64,000 nucleotides of DNA from DASVEE01 sp036399695 (lineage in GTDB: Bacteria; Acidobacteriota; Thermoanaerobaculia; Gp7-AA8): assembly GCA_036399695.1 (NCBI GenBank), contig DASWMP010000294.1, forward strand, positions 1 to 64,000, written 5' to 3'. A program made the translations under genes and the position numbers. Under the pieces are notes generated by a model. It was given only the letters and a program-made list of their open reading frames with translations. It was not told the origin of the DNA and searched no databases. The stretch's first letter is position 1. The number at the start of each line of letters is the position of its first letter. This document shows, piece by piece, positions 51,278 to 58,621 of this stretch.

Positions 51278-51927
51278 CCACTTTCCGGCTGCACGTCGAT
51301 CACGCTGCTGCTCGGAGGCGGCGGCGGGACGTGCAATGGGATGACCGCGCCGAGGATCAGGCCGGCCACGAGGCCGCCGATGTGGCCGGCGTTGTCGATC
51401 TTGGCGATCTGAAAGCCGAGGATCAGGTTGGCCACGCCCCAGAAGATGCACTGACCGACGAGGGCTTTCGCGCGTCGCTCGTGCCGCCAGGGAGAGCGGC
51501 GGACCGAGAAGATGAAGGCGCCGAGGATGCCGAAGATCGCGCCGCTGGCGCCGACCGATGAGCCGAACTCCGGCAGATGATAGAGGCTGGCCAACGAGCC
51601 GGCGAGGCCGGAGACGACGTAGATGAGGGCGAAGCGGCGCGTGCCGAACAGCGCCTCGTAAAGCGAGCCGAGTTGCGTCAGCGAGAAGACGTTGACGGCG
51701 AGATGCAGGAACGTCCCTGGGATCGTGCCGTCGCCGTGCAGAAAGATCGCCGTCAGGAGGCGCCACCACTCGCCGCGGCCTAAGACGGCGGCTGGATAGA
51801 TGGAGCCGAGCTCCGCCAGGCGCACGGGATTGGTCCACGCACCGGTGAGGATCTCGATCAGAAAGCCCGCGAAGATGAGGGCCACGAACGTCTTGGTTGC
51901 TGGAGTGCCGGGTCGGTGCTGGCTCAT
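51268..51927 (-). CDS. Rhomboid-family intramembrane serine protease
   Basis: This 219-residue protein has six hydrophobic helices. The catalytic Ser lies in GASGAIFG (helix 4) and the catalytic His in NAGHIGGLVAG (helix 6), and HLAVNVFSL is the helix 2 motif with the oxyanion residues. It cleaves membrane proteins within the bilayer. The ATG at 51927 overlaps the stop of the upstream SDR gene (ATGA), so the two are coupled. Its C-terminal tail is Pro/Ser-rich (PPPPPSSSVIDVQPESGER), and the final residues and stop come from the RepE repeat. Confidence 0.92.
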   Translation of the reverse strand: MSQHRPGTPATKTFVALIFAGFLIEILTGAWTNPVRLAELGSIYPAAVLGRGEWWRLLTAIFLHGDGTIPGTFLHLAVNVFSLTQLGSLYEALFGTRRFALIYVVSGLAGSLASLYHLPEFGSSVGASGAIFGILGAFIFSVRRSPWRHERRAKALVGQCIFWGVANLILGFQIAKIDNAGHIGGLVAGLILGAVIPLHVPPPPPSSSVIDVQPESGER

Positions 51928-52709
51928 TGACGCCTGTCGATTGCCGCGGAGACGCGCCGCATCAACAGATGGGCGAATCGCGGGAAGACTTCCTTCATCC
52001 TCATGTAAAGCGCGGCGAAGAACGGGACAATCCTGCGGTAGGTGCCGCTTTCGGCCGCATCGCAGACGACTCGCGCGACGTGCGCCGGTTTGACCGCCAG
52101 CACGAGCCGCGAAGCGCCGGGCATCTTCCCCCGCTCCGCCTTCACGAAAAAATCGGTCTCGGTCGTGCCGGGGCAGACGAGCGAGACCTGGACGCCGCGG
52201 GGCAGGACCTCGTCGCGCAACGCTTCGGTGAAGCCGATCATCGCGAACTTCGTTGCACAATAGCCGCCCATTCGGGCATAGCCCATGATGCCGGCGATCG
52301 AGGCGACGTTGACGATCGCGCCACTGCCGCGGGCCAGCATGCGCGGGAGCACCGCCTGCGTGCAGTGCACGGTCCCGAAATAGTTCGTATCCATCATGGT
52401 GCGAAGCTCGTCCGGCTTTGCATCGGCGATGGCGTCGAAGATGGCGAACCCGGCGTTGTTCACGAGGACGTCGACGTCGCCTGTGGCGGCGATGAGACGC
52501 TCGCACTCCTCACGTTTCGTCACATCGGTTGCGATCACGGTGGCGGTGACGCCGCTGGCGCGGCACTCCTCGGCCACGTTCTCGAGCCGCTCGATGCGCC
52601 GTGCGGCAAGGACGACATTCGCGCCTCGCCGCGCCATCTCCAGCGCCACCTCTCTGCCGATGCCGCTGGAGGCGCCGGTGATGACGACGGTGCGTCCCGT
52701 CAGCTCCAT
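51924..52709 (-). CDS. Short-chain dehydrogenase/reductase (classical SDR)
   Basis: This 261-residue SDR enzyme has the nucleotide motif TGASSGIG near residue 11, NNAG near residue 85 and the catalytic Ser...Tyr-x3-Lys (NVASIAG, then YCATK). Arg in AARRIERL after the second strand suggests NADP. The C-terminal 40 residues (FFAALYMRMKEVFPRFAHLLMRRV) are hydrophobic and basic, as in membrane-associated DltE/SDR7C-like members. The substrate cannot be told from sequence; it may be a lipid or an envelope-related carbonyl. It overlaps the rhomboid gene by 4 bp. Confidence 0.9.
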   Translation of the reverse strand: MELTGRTVVITGASSGIGREVALEMARRGANVVLAARRIERLENVAEECRASGVTATVIATDVTKREECERLIAATGDVDVLVNNAGFAIFDAIADAKPDELRTMMDTNYFGTVHCTQAVLPRMLARGSGAIVNVASIAGIMGYARMGGYCATKFAMIGFTEALRDEVLPRGVQVSLVCPGTTETDFFVKAERGKMPGASRLVLAVKPAHVARVVCDAAESGTYRRIVPFFAALYMRMKEVFPRFAHLLMRRVSAAIDRRQ

Positions 52710-52791
52710 CGTCCCCGTACCGTGCGTTCCTGGCCGCGTTGATTCCGAGCTCGCTCGCTCGAACCGGCGGCGGCGATCGCCGCGCTGCTCG

Positions 52792-53121
52792 TCATGACCG
52801 CGGCCGTCGCAGGCCCTCGGCCTGCTCCGTCGCCAGCTCGTCGAGAGTCTTCGGGCGCCAGCTCTCGGTGGAGAGCCGTTCGAGGCCGGGCTGTTGCGCG
52901 ATCTCCTCGTCGCCGAAGGAGAGCTCGCAAACCTCGATCACCTCGCCGGTCCAGGCGCCGACGATCCGGACCGTGTGCGTCCACGCATCACGGAGGCGGA
53001 GGACCTCGTCCGGAGCGAAGCGGCAGGTCCAGCGGGTGCCGTCGGCTTCGCGTACGATGCCGGCGAGCCCCTCGCGGGCGCTGACCTGTTCGAGGACTCC
53101 GGTGATGGTTGTGCCGGGCAT
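52792..53121 (-). CDS. Small conserved-looking protein of unknown function
   Basis: This 109-residue, Glu/Arg-rich soluble protein (MPGTTITGVLEQVSAREGLAG...) has no signal or membrane segment. It has a small beta-rich N-terminal part (VLEQV, WTCRFAP, VRIVGAWTGEVIEVCELSFGDEEI) and a C-terminal helical tail. I do not recognise a family. It lies 82 bp upstream of the SDR gene on the same strand and is divergent from ilvE, so it may be part of the SDR-rhomboid transcript. It is supported by its codon bias and by filling the gap; there is no further evidence. Confidence 0.55.
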   Translation of the reverse strand: MPGTTITGVLEQVSAREGLAGIVREADGTRWTCRFAPDEVLRLRDAWTHTVRIVGAWTGEVIEVCELSFGDEEIAQQPGLERLSTESWRPKTLDELATEQAEGLRRPRS

Positions 53122-53175
53122 TCCTCCGATTCTAACGCACTCGTTAAGAGAGTGTTTTCCGGCAGGTTTCTAGCA

Positions 53176-53205
53176 TTGACTTCGAAAAACGGCGGCACCT
53201 ATACT
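53176..53205 (+). promoter_or_regulatory. Sigma-70 promoter of ilvE
   Basis: TTGACT (53176-53181) and TATACT (53200-53205) with an 18-base spacer form a strong sigma-70 promoter about 70 bp upstream of the ilvE start. An AGGAGG ribosome site precedes the ATG. Confidence 0.8.
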
Positions 53206-53275
53206 CCGGCCCGATTCCAACCTTCTGACTCCCATCGAGTCGTACTCCGCCAAGCGAATTCTGAGGAGGCTTTCC

Positions 53276-54250
53276 ATGCCGTTCGAAGAGGTCAAGAAAA
53301 TCTGGATGAACGGTCAGCTCGTCGACTTCGCCGACGCGAAGATTCACGTGCTGACCCACGCCCTGCACTACGGCTCCGGGCTCTTCGAAGGGATTCGCTG
53401 CTACAACACGAAAGGCGGCGCGGCCGTCTTCCGCCTCAAAGAGCACACCCGGCGCCTGTTCGACTCCGCCAAGATCTATCGCATGGAGATGCCGTTCTCC
53501 TTCGACGACATGAATCAGGCCTGCCTCGACGTCATCCGCGCCAACGAGTTCGAGGACTGCTATCTCCGCCCCCTCGTCTACCGCGGCTTCCACTCCCTCG
53601 GTGTCTTCCCCGGCTCCTGCCCGGTCGAAGTGATGGTCGCAGCCTGGAAGTGGGGCAAGTATCTCGGCGCTGAAGCGCTCGAGAACGGCGTCGACGTCCG
53701 CGTCTCCTCCTGGAGCCGCATGGCCCCGAACACCTTCCCCGCGCTCGCCAAGGCGACCGCCAACTACATGAACTCCATCCTCATCCGCCAGGAAGCAGCC
53801 ATCGACGGCTACGCCGAAGGCATCGCCCTGGACGTCGATGGCTATGTCAGCGAAGGCTCCGGCGAGAACGTCTTCCTCGTCCGCGACGGCCGGATCTACA
53901 CGCCCCCTCTCGGCGCCTCGATCCTCTCCGGCATCACCCGCGACAGCATCGTCCGCCTGGCCCGCGACCTCGGATTCGAAGTGGTCGAATCGCTCATCCC
54001 GCGCGAGATGCTCTACATTGCCGACGAAGTCTTCTTCACCGGCACCGCCGCCGAGGTCACGCCGGTCCGCAGCATCGACCGGGTGACGGTCGGCAATGGC
54101 CGCCGCGGCCCCATCACGGAGCGCATCCAGAAAGAGTTCTTCGACTACCTCGCCGGAGATATCCCCGACCGCTTCGGCTGGCTCACGCCGGTTTATGCCG
54201 AACAGGCGGCCTCCGAGCGGACGGCGAAGCCAGCCCTCGTGGCCGGCTGA
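53276..54250 (+). CDS. ilvE: Branched-chain amino acid aminotransferase
   Basis: This 324-residue PLP fold-type IV enzyme is IlvE. HYGSGLFEGIRCY is the opening signature, the catalytic Lys lies in ALAKATANYMNSILIRQEA, and YVSEGSGENVFLVRDGRIYTPP and GITRDSI follow the family pattern. It transfers the amino group between glutamate and branched-chain keto acids. It has its own promoter and ribosome site. Its last 58 bp overlap the end of the convergent radC gene, so the two transcripts are antisense at their 3' ends. Confidence 0.96.
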   Translation: MPFEEVKKIWMNGQLVDFADAKIHVLTHALHYGSGLFEGIRCYNTKGGAAVFRLKEHTRRLFDSAKIYRMEMPFSFDDMNQACLDVIRANEFEDCYLRPLVYRGFHSLGVFPGSCPVEVMVAAWKWGKYLGAEALENGVDVRVSSWSRMAPNTFPALAKATANYMNSILIRQEAAIDGYAEGIALDVDGYVSEGSGENVFLVRDGRIYTPPLGASILSGITRDSIVRLARDLGFEVVESLIPREMLYIADEVFFTGTAAEVTPVRSIDRVTVGNGRRGPITERIQKEFFDYLAGDIPDRFGWLTPVYAEQAASERTAKPALVAG

Positions 54251-54924
54251 CCTTCCCATCCCGCACGCTCCGCCATCGAGTAGTACCGATTTGCACCGAT
54301 GATCAGATGGTCGACGAGCTTCACGTCGACCATCTTCAGTGCCGCGGAGACTTCAGTGGTGAATTCGAGGTCCGCGTCCGACGGCAGCGGATCGCCCGAC
54401 GGATGGTTGTGGTACAGCACGACGCCTGACGCGTTCTCCATCACCGTGATACGGATGATGTCCTTCGTCGAGACCACCGTGTGATCGGCCGTGCCGACGT
54501 AGATCTCACGGTGCTTCCGGATCCGGTTCCGCGAATCGAGAAACGCGGCCCAGAGATGTTCCTGCAGCCGGTGCGCGTGCGCGGCAACGAGCTGACGCCC
54601 GAGGATTTCGGTGTCGTAGAGAGGCGGGGCTTCGGGCTCGTCGCTGGCCAGGCGCCGCGCAATTTCGAAAGCGGCAGCGATGCGCGTCGCTTTGGCATTG
54701 CCCATGCCGAGCCGCTCGCTGAGCTGGACGGGCTCGCACCGGCTGAGGGCGAGCATCCCCTCGTGGAGCAGCTCGCGGGCGAGTTGGATCGCACTACGCC
54801 CTTTGCGGCCGGTCCCGATCAGGAGGGCGATGAGCTCCGCCTCTGACAGGGTGTCGGCGCCGTGCATCAGCATCCGTTCGCGCGGGCGCTCGTCGCGCGG
54901 AAGATCGGCAATTCGGTCAGTCAT
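54193..54924 (-). CDS. radC: RadC family JAB1/MPN metalloprotein
   Basis: This 243-residue protein has an N-terminal helix-hairpin-helix-like domain (DTLSEAELIALLIGTGRKGRSA; LSERLGMGNAKATRIAAAFE) and a C-terminal JAMM motif in LYHNHPSGDPLPSDAD (HxH, then Ser and Asp), with FLDSRNRI before it. The biochemical role of RadC is not settled; early assignment to DNA repair in E. coli was withdrawn. The ATG at 54924 overlaps the sirtuin stop (ATGA), so it is the second gene of a sirtuin-radC operon. The C-terminal 20 residues overlap ilvE. Confidence 0.93.
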   Translation of the reverse strand: MTDRIADLPRDERPRERMLMHGADTLSEAELIALLIGTGRKGRSAIQLARELLHEGMLALSRCEPVQLSERLGMGNAKATRIAAAFEIARRLASDEPEAPPLYDTEILGRQLVAAHAHRLQEHLWAAFLDSRNRIRKHREIYVGTADHTVVSTKDIIRITVMENASGVVLYHNHPSGDPLPSDADLEFTTEVSAALKMVDVKLVDHLIIGANRYYSMAERAGWEGQPATRAGFAVRSEAACSA

Positions 54925-55646
54925 GACTGTTCCTCCAGAATCACATCGACGATCGGAGGCGTGGCCACCCCCGCTTTTGCCGCAATGGCGTACGTGCAGG
55001 CGGAGCTGACGCCACTCGCCTCCGGGTTGATCTCGATCGACAGGCCGCGGCAGAGATTGACGAAACCGGCCGCGGGGTAGACGACCCCCGACGTCCCGAT
55101 CACGAGCAGCAGCTCCGCGTTGCGCATAGCGTGCATCGCCCGGGCGACCGGCTCCTCCGGCAGTGCCTCGCCGAACCAGACGACGTCCGGGCGGAGCAGC
55201 GCGCCGCAATCAGTGCAGTGCGGCGGCAGCTCGGCAAACGGCTCCATCCGCTCGTGCGTCTTTCCCTCCCGCACGCAACGAACGCGAAGGATGTTGCCGT
55301 GCAACTCGACGATGTCCGCCGCTCCGCCGCGCGCGTGCAGCCCGTCGACGTTCTGCGTGACCACGAGCGCGTCGGGCAGACGGGCGATGGCGCGATGAGC
55401 GTCGTTCGGCTCCGCCTGCCGGATCAGGCCGCGTCGCCACTCGTACCACTCCCAGACGAGACGGGGATCGCGTTCGAAGGCCTGGGGGGTGGCGAGATCT
55501 TCGGCGCGGTAGTTCTGCCAGAGGCCGCCGCTGCCACGGAACGTCGGAATCCCACTCTCGGCAGAGATTCCGGCTCCGGTGAAAACGACGACCTTGCGAG
55601 GCTTGCGGCGGCGGATGGCTTCGATCGCTTCAGCGAGGCTGCTCAT
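54921..55646 (-). CDS. cobB: Sirtuin NAD-dependent protein deacylase, class III type
   Basis: This 241-residue sirtuin has GAGISAESGIPTFRG, TQNVDGLH and the catalytic His in ELHGN. As in E. coli CobB, the first zinc knuckle reads RCVREGK, keeping one Cys, followed by CTDC. The Tyr-x-x-Arg pair that binds succinyl or malonyl acyl groups in SIRT5/CobB is present in WEWYEWRR. It probably removes acidic acyl groups and acetyl groups from lysines. It is the first gene of the pair with radC, with a 4-bp overlap. A palindrome-containing gap lies upstream. Confidence 0.94.
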   Translation of the reverse strand: MSSLAEAIEAIRRRKPRKVVVFTGAGISAESGIPTFRGSGGLWQNYRAEDLATPQAFERDPRLVWEWYEWRRGLIRQAEPNDAHRAIARLPDALVVTQNVDGLHARGGAADIVELHGNILRVRCVREGKTHERMEPFAELPPHCTDCGALLRPDVVWFGEALPEEPVARAMHAMRNAELLLVIGTSGVVYPAAGFVNLCRGLSIEINPEASGVSSACTYAIAAKAGVATPPIVDVILEEQS

Positions 55647-55746
55647 GGGAGAAAGCCTATGGCCGAACGATCGGGAGGGGGCCGGAATCTACCGGACGTA
55701 GGTCCGAGGTGCAACGGGTGATGGGCACCCGGATACACGCTGTGGA

Positions 55747-55836
55747 ATCTCGGACTGCGGTGGCGACAGATTGGCCGCCGCTCTGCTACACGTAAAAAGA
55801 GCGGTGGCGTTCTAGACGCCACCGCTCTACGAGATC
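55747..55836 (-). terminator. RepB hairpin acting as terminator of the parvulin operon
   Basis: Within this RepB copy, the 13-bp stem AGAGCGGTGGCGT / ACGCCACCGCTCT (55798-55810 with 55816-55828) is followed on the minus strand by a run of five U. It is 14 bp after the stop of the parvulin gene at 55843. The other half of the element (CGGACTGCGGTGGCGAC, 55751-55767) is imperfectly paired with it. Confidence 0.85.
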
Positions 55837-55842
55837 GTTCTG

Positions 55843-56823
55843 CTAAACCGTGGGCAGGTTCTGCTCGTTCACCTGGATGAACGCGTCCTTGCGAAGGTTC
55901 ACCAGGTACGCGTCCAGATCGCGCTGGAACGATTCCTCACCGACATCCTTGCGCAGGCGGTCCTTGACGGACTCGAAGGCCGGGACTTCGGAAGGGAGGC
56001 GCTGCTCGACCTTCAGGATGTGCCAGCCGGAGCGGCTCTCGATCGGGCCGATGACGGAGCCGGGCTGGGCCGCGAAAACCGCCTTGTCGAGGTCGGGCAG
56101 CAGCTCGCCGCGGGCGATCTCGCCGAGGTCACCACCGGCGGCCTTGGTGCCGGATTCCGACAGCTCGGAGGCCAGCTTGGCGAAGTCGGCGCCGGCGGCA
56201 CGGGCCCGTGTCGCGGCATCGGTTGCTTTCGAGGATGCCAGGCTGGCCATCGTCGTACCTTCCGGCTTCAGGATGACGATTTCGCGCAGGTGAGCGCGCT
56301 CGGGGAGGCGATAGCGCTCCTTCTCGCGGTCGTAGCGCTCGCGGAGCTCGCGATCGGAGAGCTCGGTGCGGCTACGCAGCTCGCGCGCGAACACCTTGTT
56401 CGTGATCAGCGTATCGCGGAGACGCGTCTCCATATCGGCGCGGGTCATCCCCGACTGCTTGAGCGACTGGTCGAACTGCTCGTCGGTCGAGATGCCGTAC
56501 TGCTGCTTCAGGCGTCCGACGGCGTCCTTGACCTCGGCTTCCGTGACGTTGATGCCGAGGCGGTCGGCGCGATCCTTCAGCAGGAGCTCGCCCACGATGT
56601 CCTCGACCAGCGACTTGCGGAGCTTTTCTTTTCGCGTGGCGATTTCCTGCGGGTCTTTCGAGGTCGACTCGATCTCGCGGAGGCCATCCGCGAGGCGGTC
56701 GAGGTACTGGCTGCGGGTGACGATGCGATCGCCGACACGGACGACGATGGCCTCGACGAGCTGGCCGGCCGTCAGCGTCGTGGCGCTGAGGGATAACGCT
56801 AAGGCGATGAGTGCTTTTTTCAT
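55843..56823 (-). CDS. SurA-like periplasmic peptidyl-prolyl isomerase/chaperone
   Basis: This 326-residue protein has a signal peptide (MKKALIALALSLSATTLTA), a SurA N-terminal helical domain (about 20-165; VEAIVVRVGDRIVTRSQYLDRLADGL) and one parvulin domain (about 170-275; AHLREIVI, FAKLASELSE, GGDLGEIARGEL, SGWHILKVEQR). E. coli SurA has two parvulin domains; this form has one, as in many other phyla. It probably helps fold outer-membrane proteins. It follows a second parvulin gene on the same strand after 50 bp, and the terminator at 55798 closes the transcript. Confidence 0.9.
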   Translation of the reverse strand: MKKALIALALSLSATTLTAGQLVEAIVVRVGDRIVTRSQYLDRLADGLREIESTSKDPQEIATRKEKLRKSLVEDIVGELLLKDRADRLGINVTEAEVKDAVGRLKQQYGISTDEQFDQSLKQSGMTRADMETRLRDTLITNKVFARELRSRTELSDRELRERYDREKERYRLPERAHLREIVILKPEGTTMASLASSKATDAATRARAAGADFAKLASELSESGTKAAGGDLGEIARGELLPDLDKAVFAAQPGSVIGPIESRSGWHILKVEQRLPSEVPAFESVKDRLRKDVGEESFQRDLDAYLVNLRKDAFIQVNEQNLPTV

Positions 56824-56873
56824 GATTTCTCGATGATCAGACGATCTCTGGGGACAACAAGTTACACGGCGGA

Positions 56874-57773
56874 TTATTCGTCGGCCGACGTCGGGAAGGA
56901 GCCCGAGTAACGGAAAGGGACGCGGCGGGTGAGGACGGCGATCTGCATTTCGCGCCTGCTCGCGGCAACGAGCTGAGCCAGACGCTCGCGCAGGGCGTCT
57001 TCCTTCAGCCGCGTCCGGATGGCCGGCGCAGCCGCTTCGATGCTGATCGTGCCGGCGGCACGGCGCTCGTCCACCTGGAAGATATGGAACGATGAGTCCG
57101 TCCGGATGACGTCGCTGACCTGGCCGGGCTGCAGGCGGAAGATCTGTTCCTCGAACATCTTCGGCAGCTCGCCGCGGCTGACGAACCCGATCTCGCCGCC
57201 TCGCTTGGCGTTTGGCGCGCGGGAGAATTCGCTCGAAAGATCGCCGAACGGCACTCCCTGCCTGAGCTTGGCGACGATCTCGTTCGCCACCGTCTCGTCC
57301 CGCACGAGGATCTGCCGGACGCGCACCTGCTCGGCAGCCTGGAACTCGGCCGCATGCTCCTGGTAATAGGCGCGGACTTCTTCATCCGAGGCGTCCGGCA
57401 TCTGCGTGGCGATGTCGACGATCAGCTTCGCGCGTCGCATCTCGTCGCGCTTCTCGATCACAGTCGACCCCGCCTCCGTGCGGACCGCGGCGGCGATCTT
57501 CTCCGCCGGGATCTCGACCCCGTGGGAGGCCGCGTACTCTGACAGCACGATCTCCTCGACGAACTGGTCGAGCATTGCGCTCGTCACCTCGGGCGTCATC
57601 TGCGCCAGGTCGGTTCCGGTGTTCCGCTCCAGATACCGCTTGAAGTCAGACAGCGTCAGCATCCGCTCACCGACGCGAACGATGACATCCGGCGGCGTCA
57701 CCGGCTTGCGCTTGCAGCCGGCCGCGACGACGCAGGTGAGGAGCAGCAGGGAAAGAAGACGGCGGGAAACCAT
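56874..57773 (-). CDS. Parvulin-type peptidyl-prolyl isomerase lipoprotein (PrsA/PpiD-like)
   Basis: This 299-residue protein has a lipobox (VVAAGCKRKP, Cys20), an N-terminal helical chaperone part (LTLSDFKRYLERNTGTDLAQM; LDQFVEEIVLSEYAASHG) and a parvulin domain. The parvulin motifs are VRVRQILVRDE, FGDLSSEFSRAP, GGEIGFVSRGELPKMFE and SSFHIFQVDER. It is tethered to a membrane facing the periplasm and probably works together with the SurA-like protein encoded directly downstream. The two are likely paralogues with shared promoter control. Confidence 0.88.
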   Translation of the reverse strand: MVSRRLLSLLLLTCVVAAGCKRKPVTPPDVIVRVGERMLTLSDFKRYLERNTGTDLAQMTPEVTSAMLDQFVEEIVLSEYAASHGVEIPAEKIAAAVRTEAGSTVIEKRDEMRRAKLIVDIATQMPDASDEEVRAYYQEHAAEFQAAEQVRVRQILVRDETVANEIVAKLRQGVPFGDLSSEFSRAPNAKRGGEIGFVSRGELPKMFEEQIFRLQPGQVSDVIRTDSSFHIFQVDERRAAGTISIEAAAPAIRTRLKEDALRERLAQLVAASRREMQIAVLTRRVPFRYSGSFPTSADE

Positions 57774-57878
57774 TGCTGGTGAGGGCGGCGGGAGTTTAGC
57801 ACGCTCAACGATGGGACCAGGAGCGTCAGGGAAGACGGCGTACCTCCTGCGCCGCCTTAAAGGGTCGCCCCGAAAACG

Positions 57879-57901
57879 AGGGCCGGCACGAGGCCGGCCC
57901 T
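57879..57901 (-). terminator. Intrinsic terminator after the small secreted protein gene
   Basis: The 9-bp stem AGGGCCGGC / GCCGGCCCT (57879-57887 with 57893-57901) has a 5-base loop and is followed on the minus strand by CGTTTTCG. It is about 16 bp after the gene stop and separates that gene from the parvulin genes. Confidence 0.7.
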
Positions 57902-57917
57902 CCGGGGGACTCCGCGA

Positions 57918-58412
57918 TCAGAAGATCGCGAGGTGGTGCAGGGCCGGGAAGTCCTGCGGGGTGTTCTTCGTCAGGTCGGCTTCGATGTAATAGACGTAGC
58001 TGTTGAAGTCGATCGGCCGGGCCGGATCGATCTGGCACTTGTCGCAGTTGGTGTTGTCCTGGCTGCGGATTTCGCAGATCAGCTCCGGAACGCGGGTGCA
58101 GATGTTGACGCGGAACAGGCGGGCGCGGACGAAGGCGCCGGGGCCGTTGTCGTTGTACGCCATGAGCATCGTCGTCCAGGGCGGCATCTTGGTGAAGCCG
58201 GAACCGAACGTGTTGTTCACCTGGTAGCGGGCCACGGCCACACCGACCTGCGCCGGCCGCAGGTTCAGCGAGGGGCCGTTGAACTCGTACAGAGGCGTCG
58301 ACGTCTCATCGATCACGCCGGTCGAGCCGACCGCGCTCCAGTCCATCTGTGCGAAAGCCGGGACGGCCGACAACAAAAGGGAAAGCATCGCCATACGAAT
58401 GACAGTCTTCAT
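57918..58412 (-). CDS. Secreted protein of unknown function with a Cys cluster
   Basis: This 164-residue protein has a clear signal peptide (MKTVIRMAMLSLLLSAVPAFA). The mature chain is beta-rich and contains a cysteine group, CTRVPELIC then CDKC, that could form disulphides or bind a metal. The phrases LRPAQVGVAVARYQVNNT and VRARLFRVNICTR suggest a sandwich fold. I do not recognise the family. It has its own terminator and a 209-bp upstream gap with a RepB copy, so it is probably monocistronic. Confidence 0.7.
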   Translation of the reverse strand: MKTVIRMAMLSLLLSAVPAFAQMDWSAVGSTGVIDETSTPLYEFNGPSLNLRPAQVGVAVARYQVNNTFGSGFTKMPPWTTMLMAYNDNGPGAFVRARLFRVNICTRVPELICEIRSQDNTNCDKCQIDPARPIDFNSYVYYIEADLTKNTPQDFPALHHLAIF

Positions 58413-58530
58413 TCATCTCTCCTGTGCTGCTTCGATTTTTAGATGAAACGCGCGCGAATCTCTGGCAGTAGATTAGGACGGAAAGAAGTCACCCGTCCAG
58501 TATCATTGCTTGCGCGCTGAACAGACTCTC

Positions 58531-58606
58531 TCGGAATGTGGTGGCGCACAGCCACTGCTCTACTACACGTAGGAAAGTGGTGGCTCACCGCCACGCGCTC
58601 AGAGAT
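58531..58606. repeat. RepB hairpin copy
   Basis: GGAATGTGGTGGCGCACAGC, then a CTACTACACGTAGG loop and GTGGTGGCTCACCGCCACGC. The stems are more diverged than in other copies. It lies between mfd and the small secreted protein gene. Confidence 0.7.
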
Positions 58607-58621
58607 CAGCCGGGTGCTGCG

